From positions 1-44,890 of the forward strand of contig CAKRYI010000022.1 in NCBI GenBank assembly GCA_934426825.1: a stretch of 44,890 nt of DNA, read 5' to 3'. The position numbers and the translations under genes are program-made. This DNA is from an uncultured Acetatifactor sp. (GTDB lineage Bacteria > Bacillota > Clostridia > Lachnospirales > Lachnospiraceae). The notes beneath the pieces were generated by a model. The model worked only from the letters and a program-made list of their open reading frames with translations, was not told the DNA's origin and did no database searches. How positions within the stretch are numbered: the first letter of the stretch is position 1; the number at the start of each line of letters is the position of its first letter. Positions 34,350 through 43,143 of this stretch are shown in pieces.

Positions 34350-35474
34350 ATGGGCGCAAAAAAACTTGGTTTTGGATTGATGAGACTGCCTCTTTTGGAT
34401 GCAAATGATGATTCTAACATTGATATTGAGCAGACCAAACAGATGGTGGACACCTTTCTGGAGAGAGGTTTTACCTATTTTGACACGGCATGGATGTACT
34501 GTGGATTTAAGAGCGAAAATGCGGCGAAGGAAGCGCTGGTTGACCGCCATCCCAGAGACAGCTTTACGCTGGCTACCAAGCTGCATGCCGGATTTCTGAA
34601 AAATAAAGACGACCGCGACCGTATTTTCAACGAGCAGAGAGCCAAGACCGGAGTGGAATACTTTGACTATTATCTGCTGCATGACATCGGCACGCACCAT
34701 TACGAAATATACAAAGAACTGGATTGCTTTAACTGGCTGGTGGAGAAGAAAAAGCAGGGCCTTGTAAAAAATATCGGCTTTTCCTTCCACGATAACGCCG
34801 CTTTGCTGGACAAGGTTCTGACAGAGCACCCGGAAATGGAGTTTGTACAGCTTCAGATTAACTATTTAGACTGGGACAGCGAGGGCGTGCAGTCCAGAAA
34901 ATGCTACGAGGTAGCAAAGAAGCACGGAAAACCCGTGATTGTCATGGAGCCGGTAAAGGGTGGAACCCTTGCAAATGTGCCGGAGAGAGTGGAAAAATCC
35001 TTTAAGGCATATCATCCGGACATGTCCGTTCCTTCATGGGCGGTTCGCTTTGCGGCAAGTCTGGACAATGTCATGATGGTACTGTCCGGCATGAGCAATA
35101 TGGAACAGTTGTTGGACAATACCGGATATATGATGGACTTTAAACCCCTGAATCAGGAAGAGCAGGACTTGGTGAAGGACGCAGTGCGCATCATCAATTC
35201 CAATATTGCCATTCCCTGTACGGGTTGTTCCTACTGTACCGAGGGCTGTCCCATGCACATCGCCATTCCCAAATATTTCTCCCTGTACAATGCGGATTTG
35301 CAGGAGTGCAAGGAAAAGGGATGGACGCCTCACGGAGAGTATTATGACAATCTCACCAAGACCTTTGGCAAGGCAAGTTCCTGTGTCGGATGTAAACAGT
35401 GTGAGCGTGTCTGCCCTCAGCACCTTCCCATCGTGGAGCATTTAAAGACAGTGGCGGAGTATTTTGAGCATTAA
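34350..35474 (+). CDS. Aldo/keto reductase with C-terminal 4Fe-4S ferredoxin domain
   Basis: The 374-residue protein has an N-terminal aldo/keto reductase barrel (LGFGLMRLPLL, TYFDTAWMY with the catalytic Asp/Tyr, ATKL with the Lys, DYYLLHD with the His). Two ferredoxin motifs follow near the C terminus, CTGCSYCTEGCP and CVGCKQCERVCP. Such fusions are common in anaerobes and link NAD(P)H-type carbonyl reduction to Fe-S electron transfer. AAGGAGG precedes ATG 34350. It lies behind the Cys-rich small protein gene. The substrate is unknown. Confidence 0.92.
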   Translation: MGAKKLGFGLMRLPLLDANDDSNIDIEQTKQMVDTFLERGFTYFDTAWMYCGFKSENAAKEALVDRHPRDSFTLATKLHAGFLKNKDDRDRIFNEQRAKTGVEYFDYYLLHDIGTHHYEIYKELDCFNWLVEKKKQGLVKNIGFSFHDNAALLDKVLTEHPEMEFVQLQINYLDWDSEGVQSRKCYEVAKKHGKPVIVMEPVKGGTLANVPERVEKSFKAYHPDMSVPSWAVRFAASLDNVMMVLSGMSNMEQLLDNTGYMMDFKPLNQEEQDLVKDAVRIINSNIAIPCTGCSYCTEGCPMHIAIPKYFSLYNADLQECKEKGWTPHGEYYDNLTKTFGKASSCVGCKQCERVCPQHLPIVEHLKTVAEYFEH

Positions 35475-35589
35475 TTTAAGCATTAGGCATTTAAGGAAAG
35501 CATGAAGGTTGTTTCATAAATCTGGAATGAAAAATTCCTGCCTGCTGCATAAATGGGTAGATAACGATTGCATTACAAGAATTCATATA

Positions 35590-35630
35590 AAATGTCCCGG
35601 AGTGTTTGAAACGAACATTCCGGGACATTT
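35590..35630 (+). terminator. Hairpin terminator after the aldo/keto reductase
   Basis: AAATGTCCCGGA (35590-35601) pairs perfectly with TCCGGGACATTT (35619-35630), extended inwards by a wobble stem. Only a short T-rich tail follows, but the stem is very stable. Confidence 0.75.
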
Positions 35631-35875
35631 GTCATTTTGCCGAAGATATTGTCGACTAAAAAATATCATTAATCAGTAAATATACAAAATAACCAAATCG
35701 CAATCGTTAAAATTGGTAAAATGAAACAAGTTGCATGATAACAATGTATAAAAAATTTTTATACATGGCAAATATGTGCAAAAATGCACAATTTAAACAA
35801 TCTTATATTTTTGTTTCCTATGATACAGTAAACTGGGTAGCAAAAATCAAATACCAATTTGGAGAGGAGACAGAA
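35631..35875 (+). promoter_or_regulatory. Chitinase upstream region with two palindromes
   Basis: The AT-rich leader contains two symmetric elements. ATGTATAAAAA (35744-35754) mirrors TTTTTATACAT (35756-35766) around one A. TGTGCA (35775-35780) mirrors TGCACA (35785-35790). No clear -35/-10 pair was found. They may be operator sites or mRNA hairpins controlling the chitinase. No gene lies in this stretch. Confidence 0.5.
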
Positions 35876-38596
35876 ATGAGAAAGAGGGCACTATCTTTCG
35901 TACTCGCGTTGAGTATGGTGGTAACGCTGTTCACAGGCAGTCTTACCGTCAACGCAGCAACTCTTCCGCAGTGGGATTCCTCTACTGTCTATACAGGCGG
36001 TAGTCAGGTAACTTACGACGGAAAAACTTATGAAGCCCAGTGGTGGACACAGGGCGAGCAACCGGGTTCCAGCCAGTGGGGTGCTTGGAAACTGGTGGGC
36101 GGCAGCACAACTGACCCCGGAACCAATCCCGGTGGTGGTTCGGAGAGCAATCCTGAGGGAATTCCCCAGTGGGATGCATCCAAAATTTATACCAATGAGA
36201 AAGTTATTTATAACGGAGTGATTTATCAGTCCAAATGGTGGAATCAGAACCAGCAGCCTGATAAGGGTGATCCCTGGACAAAAATAGGTGAGGTGGACAC
36301 CCCCGATCCGGTAGATCCTCCGGTAGAAGAGAACGAAGCACCTGTTTTGAACGGTGTTAAGGACTTAAGCATTGAAGAAGGCAGCACTTTCGATGTCTTG
36401 GCAGGCATTACCGCAACCGATAAAGAAGACGGTGACTTGACCGCAGCTATCGTAGTAACCGGTAAAGTAGATACTTCCGTTCCCGGTACATATGAACTGA
36501 CCTATACCGTAACAGACAGCAAGGGCGCTTCTGTTTCCCGGAAAGCAATCATCACTGTTACGAAAAAAGAGAGCGAGAATCCTCCTGTAGCAGAGAACGA
36601 AGCTCCGGTATTAAAGGGCGTAGTTGCAGCAAAGACCATTGAAGTCGGCACTGCATTTGACCCTATGGCAGGTGTTACCGCAACCGATAAAGAGGACGGC
36701 GATTTGACCGCATCCATCGTTATCACCGGCAAGGTAGATACGGCAGTTGCGGGCGTTTATGTACTGGTTTACAGCGTAAAAGATAAAGAGGGTCTGGAAG
36801 CAAAGGCAGAGAGCACCATTACCGTAAAAGAGAAGGTAGAAATTCCTGCCGGTGATTACAATCAGACCACCAATGTTAACGGGGTAAAATATCCTGCTAA
36901 TTATTGGAACCGCAAAGTAGTTGGATATTTCCCCAACTATGCAATCAATTCCGAGGCACATGCTTATTTCAGCATTACCGATTTACAGTGGGATAAGCTG
37001 ACTCATGTACAGTATGCTTTCGTTATTGCAGACGAGAATACTTTAGAGCTGGTTCCCAGTGATCCTGAAAATGATGTAGAGAGCCGTTTCGAGGGACGTA
37101 CCTTCTATCACAAGGGCGAAGAAATCAAGATGGATGATACTCTTGGATATTATGGACAGTTCAACCTGATGCACACCATGATGGAGAAATATCCGGACGT
37201 TACCGTTCTGGCATCCACCGGTGGCTGGGCAGCTTCCCGCTCTCTCTGGCTTGTAACCGACAACGAAGAGAATATGCGCAAGTTCGCTAAATCTGCAGTT
37301 ACTTTTGTAAGAAAATACGGCTTTGACGGTATTGACATTGACTTTGAGTATCCTTCAGAGACCTCCCAGTCCGGTAACCCCGAAGACTTTGACCTCTCTG
37401 AGCCCCGCCGTAAAGGCATTTCCCAGCGTTACGGCCAGCTGATTCAGATTCTGCGTGACGAGTTCGATGCGGCAGCAAAAGAGGACGGCAAGTATTACTG
37501 GGTAACCTCCGCTGTATCCGCTTCCTCCTGGGTTCTGGGCGGACAGACCAACGCATCTTATCTGGATAACCTTGATTTTGTATCCGTAATGAGCTATGAC
37601 TATCATGGCGGCTGGAACAAATTTGTAGAGAATCAGGCAAACATTTATGCTGACCCTGCAGATACCGAGACAGCAAGCATGGCAATTCCTACTCTGGGAT
37701 TTGACTGGTCTTATAACTATTACAGAGGCGAAGTACAGTCTGAAAAGATTCTGATGGGTGTTCCTTACTACACCAGAGGCTGGACCAATGTAAACGGTGG
37801 AGATGGCACCGGACTTCACGGAAGCTCCGCAACCCCTGCTACCGGCAAAGACAATATCTGGCATGACTTGGACGCAAACGGAAACGAAGTTGCAGCAGGT
37901 GCAAACCCTCTGTGGCATATACTGAACCTGATGCAGGAAGATTCCAACTACAAGAAATACTGGGATCCCGTAGGATGCGTACCTCACGTATGGAATGCAG
38001 AAACCAAGACTTTCCTTACCTTCGAGGATGAGCAGTCCATTCAGGAACGTATCAATGTAGTAAAAGAGAAAAACTTAGGTGGTGTTCTTATCTGGGTTAT
38101 GCACGGCGACTATGACTATGATGAGGCACAGGGCAAATATGTGGTTGGTGATACCCTTACCAGCATGCTCTACGACCAGTTCAAGGCAATGGGACCTGCA
38201 AAACTGACCACCGATATTGACATTGAAAGCGAGACTGCTGACTTTGAAGTGAACTTCGGCGGAAAGTATGACCACCCGAACTATACCTATGAATTAGAGT
38301 TGATTAACCATACCGGTGAAGAGTTGAAGAATTGGGAACTTTCCTTCGACCTTCCTAACTCCGCAGTATGGGGCAGCAGCTGGGGCGGAACCGCTACCAC
38401 GGCACCCAGCAAGACTCCCGGATTTACCACTGTAACCATCAAAGGACCCGGCTGGGTATCCATTCCCGATGGCGGTTCCTCCGGTGTTCTGCAGGGTACA
38501 ATCAAGTTGAACTTCTCCGGAGTAAAGAACTTTAAGTTAAACGGCAAGGCAATGAAGTCTGAAGTAGAAGCTGAAATTGCACGCCTGTACCGCTAA
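35876..38596 (+). CDS. Secreted multidomain GH18 chitinase
   Basis: The 906-residue exported enzyme hydrolyses chitin or related beta-1,4-GlcNAc polymers. A signal peptide (1-28, ending VNAA) is followed by two CBM5/12-type chitin-binding modules (about 30-75 and 95-140, each PQWD...YxxxWWxxxQxP). Two Ig-like DUF5011/HYR-type repeats sharing TATDKEDGDLTA come next (about 150-232 and 240-322), then a GH18 barrel (about 345-780) with the catalytic motif FDGIDIDFEYP (acid E491), and a C-terminal CBM2-like beta-sandwich (NHTGEELKNWELSFDLP). GGAGAGGAG precedes ATG 35876; upstream in-frame codons lack a site and would bury the signal peptide. Codon use is optimised, suggesting high expression. No sortase or S-layer anchor is present, so it is probably released. 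Confidence 0.93.
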   Translation: MRKRALSFVLALSMVVTLFTGSLTVNAATLPQWDSSTVYTGGSQVTYDGKTYEAQWWTQGEQPGSSQWGAWKLVGGSTTDPGTNPGGGSESNPEGIPQWDASKIYTNEKVIYNGVIYQSKWWNQNQQPDKGDPWTKIGEVDTPDPVDPPVEENEAPVLNGVKDLSIEEGSTFDVLAGITATDKEDGDLTAAIVVTGKVDTSVPGTYELTYTVTDSKGASVSRKAIITVTKKESENPPVAENEAPVLKGVVAAKTIEVGTAFDPMAGVTATDKEDGDLTASIVITGKVDTAVAGVYVLVYSVKDKEGLEAKAESTITVKEKVEIPAGDYNQTTNVNGVKYPANYWNRKVVGYFPNYAINSEAHAYFSITDLQWDKLTHVQYAFVIADENTLELVPSDPENDVESRFEGRTFYHKGEEIKMDDTLGYYGQFNLMHTMMEKYPDVTVLASTGGWAASRSLWLVTDNEENMRKFAKSAVTFVRKYGFDGIDIDFEYPSETSQSGNPEDFDLSEPRRKGISQRYGQLIQILRDEFDAAAKEDGKYYWVTSAVSASSWVLGGQTNASYLDNLDFVSVMSYDYHGGWNKFVENQANIYADPADTETASMAIPTLGFDWSYNYYRGEVQSEKILMGVPYYTRGWTNVNGGDGTGLHGSSATPATGKDNIWHDLDANGNEVAAGANPLWHILNLMQEDSNYKKYWDPVGCVPHVWNAETKTFLTFEDEQSIQERINVVKEKNLGGVLIWVMHGDYDYDEAQGKYVVGDTLTSMLYDQFKAMGPAKLTTDIDIESETADFEVNFGGKYDHPNYTYELELINHTGEELKNWELSFDLPNSAVWGSSWGGTATTAPSKTPGFTTVTIKGPGWVSIPDGGSSGVLQGTIKLNFSGVKNFKLNGKAMKSEVEAEIARLYR

Positions 38597-38610
38597 GAAA
38601 TGAAATAAGG

Positions 38611-38645
38611 ACTGTCGCACTGAGTAATCGGTGCGGCAGTTTTTT
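38611..38645 (+). terminator. Terminator after the chitinase gene
   Basis: ACTGTCGCAC (38611-38620) pairs with GTGCGGCAGT (38631-38640) with one wobble, followed by T-run. Confidence 0.85.
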
Positions 38646-38696
38646 AGCTGTAAGATATTAGTAAGAAATGTATGAAAAATGTAAGGCGCCAAAGTG

Positions 38697-38726
38697 TTGA
38701 CAAACAAAGCAACATACCGTTACCAT
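38697..38726 (+). promoter_or_regulatory. Promoter of the solute-binding lipoprotein gene
   Basis: TTGACA (38697-38702) and TACCAT (38721-38726) are spaced by 18 bases, about 50 bases before the start codon. Confidence 0.6.
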
Positions 38727-38778
38727 AAATTATAGTATAAAGAGATAGTGACGATTCCGAAGGAAAGAGGGGGACGGT

Positions 38779-41031
38779 ATGAAAAAACAGTTTGGGACAG
38801 CGGCAATAATTTTATGCCTGTTGCTTTGCTCCTGTGGCGCTAAAGAGCAGGGAGTGCCATTGGAAACCGGAGCACAGGGAACGGAGACGGCGGAAGAGAC
38901 AACCGCCGAAGAACAGGAAAAGACGTATATTTTAAGGGATATTCCAATACCGGATTCGAAGCAGGAGCTGGAACAGATTTTACCGGAAGGTGCGGAGAAC
39001 TACAGGCTTTTTTGCGGTCTGGCAGGGGGAGCCGTCTATTGTCTCTCGGAAGGCTATCCGCAGGTCGGAAGCTATGAGAAAGCAAATTTTTATGTGCAAA
39101 AACTTGCGGCGCCCTATGAAAAATGGGAGACTTTTACGCTTGAAGCGGAAGAATATTTCCCCGGAGAGATACCGACTGTGAGAAAAGCATATCTCACTGC
39201 CGATGGGACCCTAAAAGTTTTGTTTGACACAGAGAACGGAAATTATGTGGCGGAGTGGAGGGAAAATCAGGACTTTCAGGTGCGTAAGCTGACCATAGAC
39301 GCCGACTTGGGTGAGATATTTGAAAATCATCTGTTTGCAAATTGGTACGACGGAAACGAAGACGGACAGTTTTTGTGGAATGAAGAAAAGATGCTTCTAT
39401 ATGACGAAAATGGAACCGGGCAGACGACAGCATTGGATAAAACCGGCGCACTCATGATGCAGGCAACGGAAAATCCTTTTTCGGGAGAACTGTATTTCAT
39501 GGGGTGCAATAGTGACTGCTGGACTCTGTCGGATGGCGCGGTGAACATTGAGGACGGCGGATTCGGCATTTGGTCTGCGGACAGGGAAACGCCTGTCTTT
39601 GCAGCAAAGAATACGCAGGACACCAAATCAGAACAAATGGGCTGTATGCTGGCGGACGACAAGAGCGGCTCTGTGGCATTTTCATCGGAAAAAGAGGGGT
39701 ATCTGTGCAATCAGATGGGCATCTACTGTTTTTCTATGGAGAATCAGAGCAGAGAACGGATATTTGACTTTAATGAAGCCGGCATGGGACCGGGTATGAC
39801 TGCGCCAATCCGGCAGATGGACGCTTCGGTAGGGCAGGACAGCAGCCTGTACATCCGCTGTGAATACTTTGACGGAAAAAGCTGGTTTGCGAAGCTGGAG
39901 GAACAGACGCAGACCGACCGCAAAAAACTGGAACTGGCGGTAATCGGTGCGGACGCCTATTTGAAAAAAGCAGTTACCGATTACAACAAACAGAGCGATA
40001 AGTATGAGGTGATTTTAAGGGAATGTGAGAAAAATACGGATGCGGAGGACTATCGCAACCGGATAATGGCAGAGCTGAGCGCCGGGAAAGGCCCGGATAT
40101 GATGAACCAATCGGTGCTGGACACGCAGGTCGGAGCAAAAAAGGGGTATTTGCTGGAACTGACGGAGCAGTTTGGGGAATACCGACAGAATATGTTTTCA
40201 AAGGCATTGGACATGGGAAAGGCGGGGGATAAGTATTATGGAATTCCCTATTCTTTTCAGGTGCAATCTCTGACGGCGGATAAAAAGGTAGTGGGCGACC
40301 GCACCGGCTGGACGCTGGAGGAAGCGATGGAGTGTATGGAGCAGAGCGGGGCGCGCACTTTCATGGCGAATGTGGACGGTGATTATCTGTATTTATATTT
40401 AGGATTATTGACGCAAAATCCTGCATTTGTGGACTGGGAAAACGGGATTAGCCATTTGAACGAGAAGCCGGCGCTGGATTTGCTGGAGTTTACCGCACGC
40501 TACTCGCAGAAGCCGGAGGAAGAGACGGAAAGCGCGCAGTTGCTTGCTTCCGGTGAAAGCCTGACAAAGATTGAGTATCTGGTTACGCCTCAGACAAACC
40601 GCTATTTGGAAGAATATATGCAGGGCAGGGAAGTGTATATCGGATTTCCGACCGAGGACGGCAGAGGCGGACACCTTCTGACAGGTAATGTTTTGGGAAT
40701 CAATCAAAACAGCACCTGTAAGGATGGCGCGGTCGATTTTATCGAATACCTGCTGTCAGAGGAACAGCAGACGTATCTGGCGGACAGCATGAGAGAGGAA
40801 AAAGCGCTGGGAGGCTATCCCGTGATGCAGAAAATGCTGGAGAGCGCTTTTGGCAAAAGCAATCTGCGGGATATTGTCTGGAATGGGGAAGTTTTCGACC
40901 AGAGCGGCACGGAAGAAATCTGGAACATTCTGCTGGAGGAAACCGGGGCATACCGTACCGGAGATAAGACGGCGCAGGAAGTCATGGACGTTGTACATAA
41001 CAGGGTACAGCTTTATTTGGATGAGCGATAA
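38779..41031 (+). CDS. Large extracellular solute-binding lipoprotein with N-terminal propeller-like half
   Basis: The 750-residue lipoprotein has a signal peptide with lipobox LLCSC. The C-terminal half (about 390-750) is a family 1 solute-binding protein: LELAVIGADAYLKKAVTDYN, AELSAGKGPDMMNQ, YYGIPYSFQVQSL and AVDFIEYLLSEEQQTYL. The first half (about 50-380) is a strand-rich region of repeated short Trp/Asp-containing segments, perhaps a beta-propeller. AAAGAGGGGG precedes ATG 38779. No permease or ATPase gene is adjacent, so it is an orphan binding protein. It may use a distant transporter or act as a sensor. The fused architecture recurs in Lachnospiraceae; the ligand, probably a glycan, is inferred. 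Confidence 0.8.
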   Translation: MKKQFGTAAIILCLLLCSCGAKEQGVPLETGAQGTETAEETTAEEQEKTYILRDIPIPDSKQELEQILPEGAENYRLFCGLAGGAVYCLSEGYPQVGSYEKANFYVQKLAAPYEKWETFTLEAEEYFPGEIPTVRKAYLTADGTLKVLFDTENGNYVAEWRENQDFQVRKLTIDADLGEIFENHLFANWYDGNEDGQFLWNEEKMLLYDENGTGQTTALDKTGALMMQATENPFSGELYFMGCNSDCWTLSDGAVNIEDGGFGIWSADRETPVFAAKNTQDTKSEQMGCMLADDKSGSVAFSSEKEGYLCNQMGIYCFSMENQSRERIFDFNEAGMGPGMTAPIRQMDASVGQDSSLYIRCEYFDGKSWFAKLEEQTQTDRKKLELAVIGADAYLKKAVTDYNKQSDKYEVILRECEKNTDAEDYRNRIMAELSAGKGPDMMNQSVLDTQVGAKKGYLLELTEQFGEYRQNMFSKALDMGKAGDKYYGIPYSFQVQSLTADKKVVGDRTGWTLEEAMECMEQSGARTFMANVDGDYLYLYLGLLTQNPAFVDWENGISHLNEKPALDLLEFTARYSQKPEEETESAQLLASGESLTKIEYLVTPQTNRYLEEYMQGREVYIGFPTEDGRGGHLLTGNVLGINQNSTCKDGAVDFIEYLLSEEQQTYLADSMREEKALGGYPVMQKMLESAFGKSNLRDIVWNGEVFDQSGTEEIWNILLEETGAYRTGDKTAQEVMDVVHNRVQLYLDER

Positions 41032-41110
41032 TTGTTTATCTTTTTGCCTTTCGTGAAACTTTGCCTGTAATCCCGGAGAATTTCTTTATTATAATGATTA
41101 TAATGGTGTT

Positions 41111-41395
41111 ATGATGCCTGAAAAAGAAGTTCATGGGAGAAAGGAAAGAGAGGCAATATGGCATGCAGATGTATTATGCCATGCGGCATTGTCTTACACT
41201 TTTATACCGCTCAGAAACTGGAATAACCGATACAGAATGGGATATATTGTGAATTCGGTGATTTTGTGCATGGTGGTTGTGTATACCTTTATTCAAAATA
41301 TAAAAGGGAGAGCCGGGGTTCTGAATCCGGTTCGGACAGCGGGTAAAATATACGAAATGACTGGGGACCTATATCAAATATCAGAATTTGCGTAA
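41111..41395 (+). CDS. Small hypothetical protein (doubtful)
   Basis: A 94-codon frame with one possible membrane segment (YIVNSVILCMVVVYTFI). No good ribosome binding site or family match is seen. It may be a real small membrane protein or a chance frame; I would not rely on it. Confidence 0.25.
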   Translation: MMPEKEVHGRKEREAIWHADVLCHAALSYTFIPLRNWNNRYRMGYIVNSVILCMVVVYTFIQNIKGRAGVLNPVRTAGKIYEMTGDLYQISEFA

Positions 41396-41438
41396 ATATC
41401 GGTATTCGCGCAAATTCTGCTTGCAATTTGTGCGAATA
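41382..41438 (+). promoter_or_regulatory. Three mutually exclusive hairpin arms before tRNA-Tyr
   Basis: CAGAATTTGCG (41382-41392) pairs perfectly with CGCAAATTCTG (41409-41419). TATTCGCGCAAATT (41403-41416) pairs, with one wobble, with AATTTGTGCGAATA (41425-41438). The middle arm is shared, so only one stem can form. Confidence 0.6.
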
Positions 41439-41449
41439 TATGCTACAAT
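41421..41449 (+). promoter_or_regulatory. Promoter of the tRNA genes
   Basis: TTGCAA (41421-41426) and TACAAT (41444-41449) are spaced by 17 bases, 31 bases before tRNA-Tyr. The third hairpin arm overlaps the -35 box. Confidence 0.7.
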
Positions 41450-41480
41450 TTCACATTGTTAAGACTTCTATGTCTTGCAT

Positions 41481-41562
41481 GGATGGATTCCCGAGTGGCC
41501 AAAGGGGACAGACTGTAAATCTGCTGCAAATTGCTTCGGTGGTTCGAATCCACCTCCATCCA
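41481..41562 (+). tRNA. tRNA-Tyr (GTA)
   Basis: An 82-base class II tRNA with a long variable arm. The acceptor stem GGATGGA pairs with TCCATCC, the T-arm is GGTGG TTCGAAT CCACC, and the anticodon loop contains GTA (CTGTAAA). The 3' CCA is not encoded. Confidence 0.95.
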
Positions 41563-41635
41563 TTTGCGTTGATGAGTTCAATGGAACAGTGCTTAGCGCA
41601 TATGTCCATGCAGTAGAATATAACGCAATGCGTCA

Positions 41636-41719
41636 GCTGGTGTGGCGGAATAGGCAGACGCAAGGGACTTAAAATCCCTCGGGGGCAACCCCGTGCCGGT
41701 TCAAGTCCGGCCACCAGCA
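41636..41719 (+). tRNA. tRNA-Leu (TAA)
   Basis: An 84-base class II tRNA. The acceptor stem GCTGGTG pairs with CACCAGC, the anticodon is TAA (ACTTAAAA), the variable arm is GGGGGCAACCCC-like and the T-arm contains GGTTCAAGTCC. CCA is not encoded. Its 3' end is the start of a repeat found again at 43248. Confidence 0.95.
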
Positions 41720-42112
41720 TTTTAAAAGCAAGAGGAACACGACGGAATATCGTGTTCCTCTTGCTTTTGTGTAAAAAGTCGGAGGGTAGGATGATTCACG
41801 GCCGGGAAGTTGTGAAACAGTAGGTATACACCATACTTTACTCTTAGCATTGAAAAGACTTGAATAATTTGCAGGCAAGAAGATGGCGAGAGTAGGGGCT
41901 CCATTTGAAGTATCGAAAAGGCTTTAAGGCGGGAACCAATGAAAACCATGGTGAACAGACCTCATAAAGCTGAAAATCAGCTGCTGGGGTCTATACAAAC
42001 TTATAAAGCTGAAAATTAGCTGCTGGAGGTCTATGCAAAATTTTCCGCTATTTTTCTCCCTTTTTTGAACTAACAAGTGGTGACCTTCTGTAAGATATAT
42101 CTCTATAGACCG
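41701..42112 (+). repeat. tRNA-linked direct repeat, copy 1
   Basis: This non-coding repeat begins in the 3' end of tRNA-Leu. It includes a 19-base perfect terminator hairpin, GAAGATGGCGAGA and ATTTGCAGGCAAGAAG blocks, AGCTGAAAATYAGCTGCTGG and an inverted pair GGTCTAT/ATAGACC. It matches 43248-43620 over most of its length. Inside it a 39-base unit starting ATAAAGCTGAAAAT is present twice (41964 and 42003), whereas copy 2 has one. It contains no credible gene. Confidence 0.85.
41724..41768 (+). terminator. Terminator after tRNA-Leu
   Basis: AAAAGCAAGAGGAACACGA (41724-41742) pairs perfectly with 41750-41768 around CGGAATA, ending in TTTT. It closes the tRNA transcript. Confidence 0.9.
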
Positions 42113-42440
42113 CCTTTACCTCGAAAATGAATTCCGAACATCTTGTTTTTCATGAAAAAGTGGAACTAAACTTCCAAAAATATTACATAGACCCCTGTCA
42201 TTCTAGGCAAGTCCACGTTTGTGTGTAAATTCACTTTCTCTGACTTTGCAAAGAGAAAACGACAAAATGAAAGAATATAGACAACAGAAGATAATATTAC
42301 ATCTAAGGAAAACAAGGAAACAAAATAAAAAAATTTTACAGAGTGCCGTATTTCTCTTATTTTTATTGTGAAGAACAAAAAGCTAGGATATAATTATATA
42401 CAACACTAGAGGGCGAGTCAGGAAAAGAAGAGGTGATATT
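42113..42440. other. AT-rich spacer before the MNT gene
   Basis: No gene. A second ATAGACCCCT (42187-42196) resembles the right end of the repeat, and the stretch after it is purine-rich. A promoter for the MNT gene is visible: TTGTGA (42366-42371), 17 bases, TATAAT (42389-42394). Confidence 0.5.
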
Positions 42441-42770
42441 ATGCTGACCAATACTATGAAAGAAGATTTGGTGCATGGATTAATAGATATTTTTTCAGAG
42501 AATATTTTGGCGATTATACTGTATGGATCTGTTGCCAGAAATGATAATACGGATGAGAGTGATATTGATATTGCAATAATTGTGAAGAATGAAATGGATG
42601 ATGCAACCAAGGAACGGTTTATTCGTTGGTCGGCGGAACTAGATCTTCGATATGATAGAGTATTTTCTATCGTTGACATTCAGGAAGCAAATATGGAAAA
42701 GTGGGGAGATGTTTTGCCCTTTTATCAGAATGTTCAGAAGGAGGGGATAGTTCTTTGGAAGGCAGCTTAA
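42441..42770 (+). CDS. MNT-type nucleotidyltransferase antitoxin
   Basis: The 109-residue minimal nucleotidyltransferase has the active-site pattern LYGSVARNDNTDESDIDIAI (G29-S30, D41 and D43) of the DNA polymerase beta superfamily. In HEPN-MNT toxin-antitoxin systems this protein silences the HEPN RNase by attaching AMP to it. AGAGGTG precedes ATG 42441. The HEPN frame starts inside its end, the usual order for such modules. Confidence 0.88.
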   Translation: MLTNTMKEDLVHGLIDIFSENILAIILYGSVARNDNTDESDIDIAIIVKNEMDDATKERFIRWSAELDLRYDRVFSIVDIQEANMEKWGDVLPFYQNVQKEGIVLWKAA

Positions 42771-43143
42771 GAGAATTGGCAGGTTATCGTATGGAAAAAG
42801 CAAAAGAAATGTTATCTGCGGCAGAGGGGAATCTTGAAATCGGGCAATATAAAACCTCTTTGAATCGTTCTTATTATGCGATTTTTCATGCGATGCGTGC
42901 TGCTAATATTGTAAAAGGTTTTGATTCCTCCAAGTACTCTGGGGTGATTGCATTTTTAATAAGGAATTTTTGAAAGAGGGAATCATGGACAGAAATTTAT
43001 CTGTTATCATAAAAAACAGTGCATTTTTGAGAGAAAAATCGGATTATGATGATTTCTTTATTGCTGGCAGAAAAGAAGCAGAGAAGCAAATAGAGGATGC
43101 CAAAATATTTTTAGCAGCAGTAGAGAAGTGGTTAGAAAGGTGA
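42755..43143 (+). pseudogene. HEPN-domain toxin, frameshifted
   Basis: The HEPN ribonuclease partner of MNT. The frame starts at TTG 42755 behind AAGGAGGGG and carries the RX6H motif R38-SYYAIF-H45 in NRSYYAIFHAM. It runs in one frame to a stop at 42971-42973. The remaining part, NKEFLKEGIMDRNLSVIIKN to FLAAVEKWLER, continues in another frame to the stop at 43141-43143. One added T in the five-T tract at 42953-42957 would join both parts as GVIAFFNKEF, which fits the family. The break removes the C-terminal helices, so the toxin is probably inactive unless the tract varies. Confidence 0.8.

Noticed and set aside
41669..41949. Minus-strand proteins in the repeat after tRNA-Leu
   Set aside because: They overlap the tRNA terminator, and the repeat differs between copies by indels that break any frame.
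42950..42973. Programmed -1 frameshift in HEPN
   Set aside because: The site A TTT TTA is not a standard slippery heptamer and no clear downstream stem is seen; a one-base loss is simpler.
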